Assembly (NCBI GenBank): GCA_902476645.1
Contig: CABSEG010000069.1
Span: 1-15,344 of the forward strand
DNA: 15,344 nucleotides
Direction: 5' to 3'
From: an uncultured Lachnospiraceae bacterium
Lineage (GTDB): Bacteria; Bacillota; Clostridia; Lachnospirales; Lachnospiraceae
The notes under the pieces: model-generated
The model's database searches: none
The model's input: the letters and a program-made list of their open reading frames with translations, nothing else
Told to the model about the DNA's origin: nothing
Translations under genes and position numbers: made by a program
In this document: positions 11,576-15,344 of the stretch, piece by piece
Numbering within the stretch: position 1 is the first letter of the stretch
Layout: every line of letters begins with the position of its first letter

Positions 11576-13642
11576 ATGCAGGAAGAACAGGAGCTGCTTG
11601 AGGAGCGCTATGCGCTATCTGTAGAGCGGATCGCACAGATAGAGGAACAGCCAGAGGTACCGGAGCCATTCTGCGATTATTTTGCCAGAACGGCTTCTTT
11701 TCTTATGCAAATGCATCGCCTTTTGGAGCAAGTAGAAAAGGGAAGGCTGGAGGAATATCGTTTAGAACAGTGGCAGGAGCTCAATCACAGCCTGTATGAG
11801 GATATTCTGCCGGAGCAATATAAGGAAAGTTATGCAAATCCAGACTATGCGGTAGACAGATTGGGGGAGATTCACGGAAGAATTCTGTGCTTTCTTTATG
11901 CAGAGCTTCGGGGGATGATTGTCTTCGCTTTTGAGAGAAGATTGCCGGATATTACGATTTTAAACGAACTGTTTATTGAGATATATAATTGCTTTGAACA
12001 GGAAGAGCTTCCCACTTACCGGCAGCTTCAGCAGATTTTATATTGGTTTGTCAGCGATTACAGCGACTGTACGGTGACCTATCGGATTCGGGAAGCAGTG
12101 GACCCGGATCTGGACTTTGCCGTTCGGATTGTTATGGATTCAGACCTGACGGATTTAAGATACCTGTATCGTTATGGAGAATATGTGACGGAAAATGAAC
12201 TGGAGACAGCAAGGTATCTGAATAGTTTGCCCCAGGAGAAAATCGATCAGATGGCTTCTACCTATACGGAAGGGTATCGAATGGGATTTGTGCTGGGAAA
12301 TAAGGATCTATCCGCAAAAAAGACGGTAAATATCCGCTTTACGCTGGGATTTGAGCGCATGATCCGGGCCGCTGTGCAGCAATTTGAGAAGATGGGACTT
12401 CGCCCGGTGATTTATCGGGCTGCCGTAAATAGCATCAACAAAAAGCAACAGCATCGGATCGGATATTTTGGCGCTATCCCCAATCCGCAGTTTGACTATG
12501 ATCATAGGGCCGATGCCGCTGTCTATCTGGACAAAGCTTTTGTGGAGCGAAAGCTGGGCGTTTTACGGACTGCCTACGAACAGTATCGGCAGTTGGCGGC
12601 GGAACATGCAGGGCCCGCTTGTGTGGAGATTTTTGGGGAAACGCCCTTTATACCTAAGAACAAAGAGTCTGCTTACCGGTTGTCTCAGAAACAGCAGAAG
12701 TTGTCGGTTTTGTACGATAACGAGGCTGGGCAGATTGCAAACGCCTATATTCCGGGGGAAGAGCGCAGTTTTACGATTATCGCTTTTCCCATTCCCCAGA
12801 TTGGTCCCAAGTTTCGTGAGATTTTTCAGGAAGTGATTCGGATCAATACGCTGGATTCCAGGGTTTACCGGGAGATTCAACAGAGAATAATTGACACATT
12901 GGATAGCGGCGACGCAGTGCATATTCAGGGAAAAGGCGGAAATCGGACGGACCTGACGGTGCGTCTGCATTCCCTGAAAGATCCCGGTAAACAGACGAAT
13001 TTTGAAAACTGTGTTGCGGATGTGAATATTCCCGTGGGAGAAGTGTTCACCTCCCCGGTATTAAAGGGGACACAGGGCGTATTGGAGGTTTCAGAGGTCT
13101 ATTTAAATGGACTGCGCTATGAAAACCTGCATTTAGAGTTTCAGGATGGCATGATAACCTCCTATACCTGCTCAAACTTTTCCTCAGAAGAAGAGAATCG
13201 GCGGTATCTTCTGGAGAATGTGCTGTATCACCACGAAACCCTGCCCATGGGAGAGTTCGCCATTGGAACAAATACCACAGCCTATGCGGTGGCGAGAAAA
13301 TATCACATTCAGGATAAGCTGCCCATCCTGATTGCGGAAAAGATGGGCCCACATTTTGCGGTGGGAGACACCTGCTACAGCTGGGCAGAGGATACGCCGG
13401 TCTACAATCCGGACGGGAAGGAGATTATCGCCAGAGATAATGAAGTCTCCATTCGCAGAAAAGAGGATGTAAGCCAGGCGTATCTGGGGTGTCATACGGA
13501 TATAACAATCCCCTATCAGGAGCTGGGGCATATTCGGGTGCACCGGGAAGACGGAACCTGGATTTCCATTATAGAAGATGGTAAATTTGTTTTAGATGGA
13601 ACAAAAGAGCTGAATCAGCCCCTTCTGGAAACCATTGACTGA
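11576..13642 (+). CDS. M29-type metallo-aminopeptidase with long N-terminal extension
   Basis: The C-terminal part has the full ligand set of M29 (AmpS/aminopeptidase T) enzymes, which release N-terminal residues using two metal ions: GEVFTSP (488-494, Glu489), GEFAIGTN (559-566, Glu560), EKMGPHFAVGD (588-598, Glu588, His593) and HTD (640-642, His640, Asp642). At 688 residues it is far longer than the roughly 370-410 of typical M29 enzymes. The first 230 or so residues are helical, rich in Glu, Gln and Tyr and match nothing I recognise. No signal peptide is seen, so it should be cytoplasmic. The start follows AAGGGAG at about 11 bases. It is last in the operon, before a hairpin terminator. 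Confidence 0.85.
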   Translation: MQEEQELLEERYALSVERIAQIEEQPEVPEPFCDYFARTASFLMQMHRLLEQVEKGRLEEYRLEQWQELNHSLYEDILPEQYKESYANPDYAVDRLGEIHGRILCFLYAELRGMIVFAFERRLPDITILNELFIEIYNCFEQEELPTYRQLQQILYWFVSDYSDCTVTYRIREAVDPDLDFAVRIVMDSDLTDLRYLYRYGEYVTENELETARYLNSLPQEKIDQMASTYTEGYRMGFVLGNKDLSAKKTVNIRFTLGFERMIRAAVQQFEKMGLRPVIYRAAVNSINKKQQHRIGYFGAIPNPQFDYDHRADAAVYLDKAFVERKLGVLRTAYEQYRQLAAEHAGPACVEIFGETPFIPKNKESAYRLSQKQQKLSVLYDNEAGQIANAYIPGEERSFTIIAFPIPQIGPKFREIFQEVIRINTLDSRVYREIQQRIIDTLDSGDAVHIQGKGGNRTDLTVRLHSLKDPGKQTNFENCVADVNIPVGEVFTSPVLKGTQGVLEVSEVYLNGLRYENLHLEFQDGMITSYTCSNFSSEEENRRYLLENVLYHHETLPMGEFAIGTNTTAYAVARKYHIQDKLPILIAEKMGPHFAVGDTCYSWAEDTPVYNPDGKEIIARDNEVSIRRKEDVSQAYLGCHTDITIPYQELGHIRVHREDGTWISIIEDGKFVLDGTKELNQPLLETID

Positions 13643-13689
13643 ATTTGAAATAAGGAAACGATCTTTCAGAAGCGTCTATTATAAAAAGT

Positions 13690-13719
13690 AAGAGGACATG
13701 TCACGCGTCATGTCCTCTT
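13690..13719. terminator. Bidirectional terminator between convergent genes
   Basis: AAGAGGACATG (13690-13700) and CATGTCCTCTT (13709-13719) form an 11-bp stem with loop TCACGCGT. On the plus strand the stem runs into TTTACTCTTACAT. On the minus strand it runs into TTACTTTTTATAA, a better U tract. It can end both the long pyr-aminopeptidase unit and the VanZ gene, whose stop is at 13725. Confidence 0.85.
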
Positions 13720-13724
13720 TACTC

Positions 13725-14768
13725 TTACATATCGAAAAACCAGTCTTTTTCTTTTTTCTTCTTTTTCTTTGGAGGTCTGGGTGCGTCAGGCCCCTCCGGT
13801 ATCCATTCCTCCTCCGGTGGCTGTACGCTAAAGTTGGGATCCTCATAAGGATAAGGCCCACCGGACTGATAGTTTGGATTCACGTAGGGATCGTCGCTAA
13901 ACGGCATATCCTGGTCGCTGTAATTCTGACCGGAAGGAGGGTAAGACGAATGCCCCGGATAGGGTTGTCCCTGGGGATAAACAGGTCCGTTCGGATAAGG
14001 TGGTTGACCCTGGTATGCCCCCGGCTCCTGCCAGGCGCCGTCCTGTCTATGAGGAGAATTTCCCGGATAAGGCTGCCCCTGTGGAGGATAGGTACCCGGA
14101 TTCTGATAAGGCTGCCATCCCGGATGGGGACCAGGGTAAGGGGGATTCTGACGGGGATCTGCCTGGTAAGGCGGTACATGGTAGACAGGTCCCTCCTGAT
14201 AGGTAACATGTTTGTTTTTGACCTTTGGACGCTTTCCAGACATCTGTTTGCTGTTTTTTTGCTTTATTTGCTTTACCTTTTTTTTCTTAGGACGGAAAAT
14301 GGTTTTTCGGCCGGTCCAGCCAATGATCCGAACCACCACGATGCCGAAGAAGATACCGATACTGTCAATGGCCACATCTTTAAGCGCCGGTGATCTGCCG
14401 GATACAAAGGATTGGTGATACTCGTCTGCGCAGGCAAAGCCCACACAGATCAGGCCGGCTGTAAGCATCAGCAGAATGCCGTGCATACCGTATACATATA
14501 AAGGAAAGGCAACGGCGACAGCCAAGGCAAAATATTCCGCCATATGAGCCAGCTTTCTGGTGATAAAGTTGATGCGGTTTGCCCAGTCCTCAATCTGCCA
14601 TTGATCCAAATTGGCATCAAAGAGATAATCCCCGGCCTCGACAATTTTACAGCTGACCTGAAAGCTCAGCTGAGAAGAAACGTCTCCGGTCTGCCCGGAG
14701 AAGGAAAAGATCATATACATAAGCAGCAAGGCGGGAATAAAGGATAATGGTTTTAAAAGTGTTCTCAT
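13725..14768 (-). CDS. VanZ-family membrane protein with long disordered Pro/Gly/Tyr-rich tail
   Basis: From the ATG at 14768 the product has 347 residues. Residues 1-152 form a VanZ domain: FSGQTGDVSSQLS (23-35), RKLAHMAEYFALA (71-83), ADEYHQSFVSGRSPALKDVAIDSIG (114-138) and about four helices. A strongly basic linker (154-188, many Lys) leads to about 140 residues of Pro/Gly/Tyr/Gln-rich sequence with repeated PYPG, GQPYPG and PPYP units, an acidic patch (EEEW) and a Lys-run end, KKKKKKEKDWFFDM. The tail should lie in the cytoplasm and be disordered. The frame extends upstream to 14924, but the promoter at 14796-14824 and GGAGG 11 bases before 14768 fix the start. Function is unknown. Confidence 0.88.
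   Translation of the reverse strand: MRTLLKPLSFIPALLLMYMIFSFSGQTGDVSSQLSFQVSCKIVEAGDYLFDANLDQWQIEDWANRINFITRKLAHMAEYFALAVAVAFPLYVYGMHGILLMLTAGLICVGFACADEYHQSFVSGRSPALKDVAIDSIGIFFGIVVVRIIGWTGRKTIFRPKKKKVKQIKQKNSKQMSGKRPKVKNKHVTYQEGPVYHVPPYQADPRQNPPYPGPHPGWQPYQNPGTYPPQGQPYPGNSPHRQDGAWQEPGAYQGQPPYPNGPVYPQGQPYPGHSSYPPSGQNYSDQDMPFSDDPYVNPNYQSGGPYPYEDPNFSVQPPEEEWIPEGPDAPRPPKKKKKKEKDWFFDM
13770..14201 (-). repeat. Low-complexity repeat region encoding the VanZ protein tail
   Basis: These bases encode residues 190-333 of the VanZ protein. Short imperfect direct repeats are visible on the plus strand, for example GGATAAGGCTGCC near 14067 and the related GATAAGGCTGCC near 14105, with variants GGATAGGGTTGTCC and GGATAAGGTGGTTG. 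They encode PYP and GQPYPG units. Such repeats can change copy number by slippage. A 231-codon plus-strand frame across this region is a by-product of its composition. Confidence 0.7.
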
Positions 14769-14795
14769 GCTGATCACAACCTCCGGTTTTTGCCT

Positions 14796-14824
14796 ATCAT
14801 ACCACTGTTGAGCGGTCTTGTCCA
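14796..14824 (-). promoter_or_regulatory. Promoter for the tailed VanZ gene
   Basis: On the minus strand TGGACA (14824-14819), a 17-base spacer and TATGAT (14801-14796) with an extended TG (14804-14803) form a strong promoter. Transcription would start near 14789, giving a leader of about 20 bases. It is back to back with the rpsL promoter, 40 bases away. Confidence 0.75.
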
Positions 14825-14864
14825 GTAAGAGAAGAAAAAAGGAGAAAAACCGCCAGAAAAGTCC

Positions 14865-14893
14865 TTGACATCCCAAATTTAGAACAGTATAAT
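14865..14893 (+). promoter_or_regulatory. Consensus promoter for rpsL (str operon)
   Basis: TTGACA (14865-14870), a 17-base spacer and TATAAT (14888-14893) match the sigma-A consensus exactly. Transcription should start near 14900, about 100 bases before the rpsL start. A perfect promoter suits a highly expressed ribosomal operon. Confidence 0.92.
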
Positions 14894-14962
14894 AGCTTAG
14901 TGTGCGTGTAAATATAGGAAACATTTACCGCCACGGTGTTTGAATAATTACAGCAACCACGA

Positions 14963-14979
14963 CCTCTGCTTTGCAGGGG
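14963..14979 (+). promoter_or_regulatory. Hairpin in the rpsL leader
   Basis: CCTCTGC (14963-14969) and GCAGGGG (14973-14979) form a 7-bp stem, with one G-U pair, around TTT. It ends 8 bases before the AGGAGGTGA at 14988-14996. A smaller stem, ACCG/CGGT (14927-14937), lies upstream. No T run follows, so this is not a terminator; a role in translation or mRNA stability is possible but unproven. Confidence 0.4.
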
Positions 14980-15001
14980 AATATTACAGGAGGTGAAAGG
15001 A

Positions 15002-15344
15002 ATGCCAACATTTAACCAGTTAGTAAGAAAAGGCCGTCAGACTTCCGAGAAAAAGTCTACCGCGCCTGCACTTCAGAAAGGATTCAACTCTCTGAAGAAG
15101 AGAAGCACAGATGTTTCTGCACCACAGAAGAGAGGTGTTTGTACAGCTGTTAAGACTGCTACGCCGAAGAAGCCGAACTCTGCCCTTCGTAAGATTGCCA
15201 GAGTACGTCTTTCTAACGGAATCGAGGTAACCAGCTATATTCCCGGAGAAGGTCATAACCTTCAGGAGCACAGCGTGGTGCTGATCCGCGGCGGAAGGGT
15301 TAAGGACTTACCAGGTACCAGATACCATATCATTCGCGGTACCC
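15002..15344 (+). CDS. rpsL: Ribosomal protein S12, 3' end cut by window edge
   Basis: The first 114 codons of S12, the small-subunit protein at the decoding centre, are present; about 25 residues are missing. The start MPTFNQLVRKGR, the Gram-positive insert (about 20-42), PKKPNSALRKIARVRLSNG (55-73) and RGGRVKDLPGTRYH (96-109) are diagnostic. Both lysine sites where streptomycin resistance commonly arises are wild type (Lys56-Lys57 in PKKPNS, Lys101 in RVKDLP). AGGAGGTGA (14988-14996) is a full anti-SD match, with GGAGG 8 bases before the ATG. rpsG, fusA and tuf would normally follow but are outside the window. Confidence 0.98.
   Translation, partial: MPTFNQLVRKGRQTSEKKSTAPALQKGFNSLKKRSTDVSAPQKRGVCTAVKTATPKKPNSALRKIARVRLSNGIEVTSYIPGEGHNLQEHSVVLIRGGRVKDLPGTRYHIIRGT

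Noticed and set aside
13698..14393. 231-codon plus-strand open frame opposite the tailed VanZ gene
   Set aside because: It is Arg/Ile/Leu-rich low-complexity sequence produced by the Pro/Gly/Tyr repeats on the other strand, begins inside the terminator hairpin and has no ribosome binding site.
1..15344. CRISPR arrays, insertion sequences, prophage, defence, toxin-antitoxin, tRNA or rRNA genes
   Set aside because: Looked for on both strands; no regularly spaced repeats, transposase or integrase motifs, or cloverleaf/rRNA sequences were seen. Nearly all the sequence is accounted for by housekeeping-type genes.

Overview
The window looks like ordinary chromosome from a Gram-positive anaerobe of the class Clostridia, most likely the family Lachnospiraceae. 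Evidence for this: strong AGGAGG-type ribosome binding sites and TTGACA/TATAAT promoters, a Gram-positive-type ribosomal protein S12 with the family insert, the NAD-dependent dihydroorotate dehydrogenase pair PyrK/PyrD (class 1B), a long family-2 PyrF, and YesL (DUF624) and DUF4364 proteins. I cannot name a genus from the sequence alone. I see no transposase, integrase, CRISPR array, tRNA, rRNA or phage gene, and no compositional break suggesting transfer.

Layout. (1) Bases 1-570, minus: the first 190 codons of a YesL-type membrane protein, with a promoter back to back with the next unit. (2) 652-3282, plus: a four-helix membrane protein, a NodB-type polysaccharide deacetylase and the AAA+ ATPase RarA. 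(3) 3251-4847, minus and convergent with rarA: a TIGR01212-type radical SAM protein and a DUF4364 winged-helix protein that overlap by 26 bases. Their probable terminator hairpin lies inside the last codons of rarA. (4) 4906-13719, plus: a long co-directional unit. A small basic membrane protein comes first, then pyrC-pyrF-pyrK-pyrD-pyrE, then a 50-residue membrane peptide, a VanZ-family protein, a small DUF6142-like membrane protein, an HD-domain hydrolase and a 688-residue M29-type aminopeptidase. A hairpin at 13690-13719 closes it. (5) 13725-14768, minus: a second VanZ-family protein with a long Pro/Gly/Tyr/Gln-rich tail. (6) 14865-15344, plus: a consensus promoter, a leader of about 100 bases and the start of rpsL, cut by the window end.

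How the genes work together. pyrC, pyrK/pyrD, pyrE and pyrF encode dihydroorotate formation, its NAD-linked oxidation to orotate, and conversion to OMP and UMP. The first enzymes (carbamoyl phosphate synthase, aspartate transcarbamylase) and PyrR are not in the window. The downstream HD hydrolase resembles 5'-nucleotidases of the YfbR/HDDC2 type and might trim nucleotide pools, but that is inference. RarA and the deacetylase are general replication-repair and cell-wall functions.

The most unusual signals are three. A perfect 11-bp inverted repeat inside pyrC holds two perfect DnaA boxes. A near-consensus promoter just before pyrC would put a ribosome binding site at the very 5' end of the mRNA and a 7-codon ORF coupled by ATGA to pyrC. 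The second VanZ protein has a long disordered tail. I found no convincing new multi-gene system.
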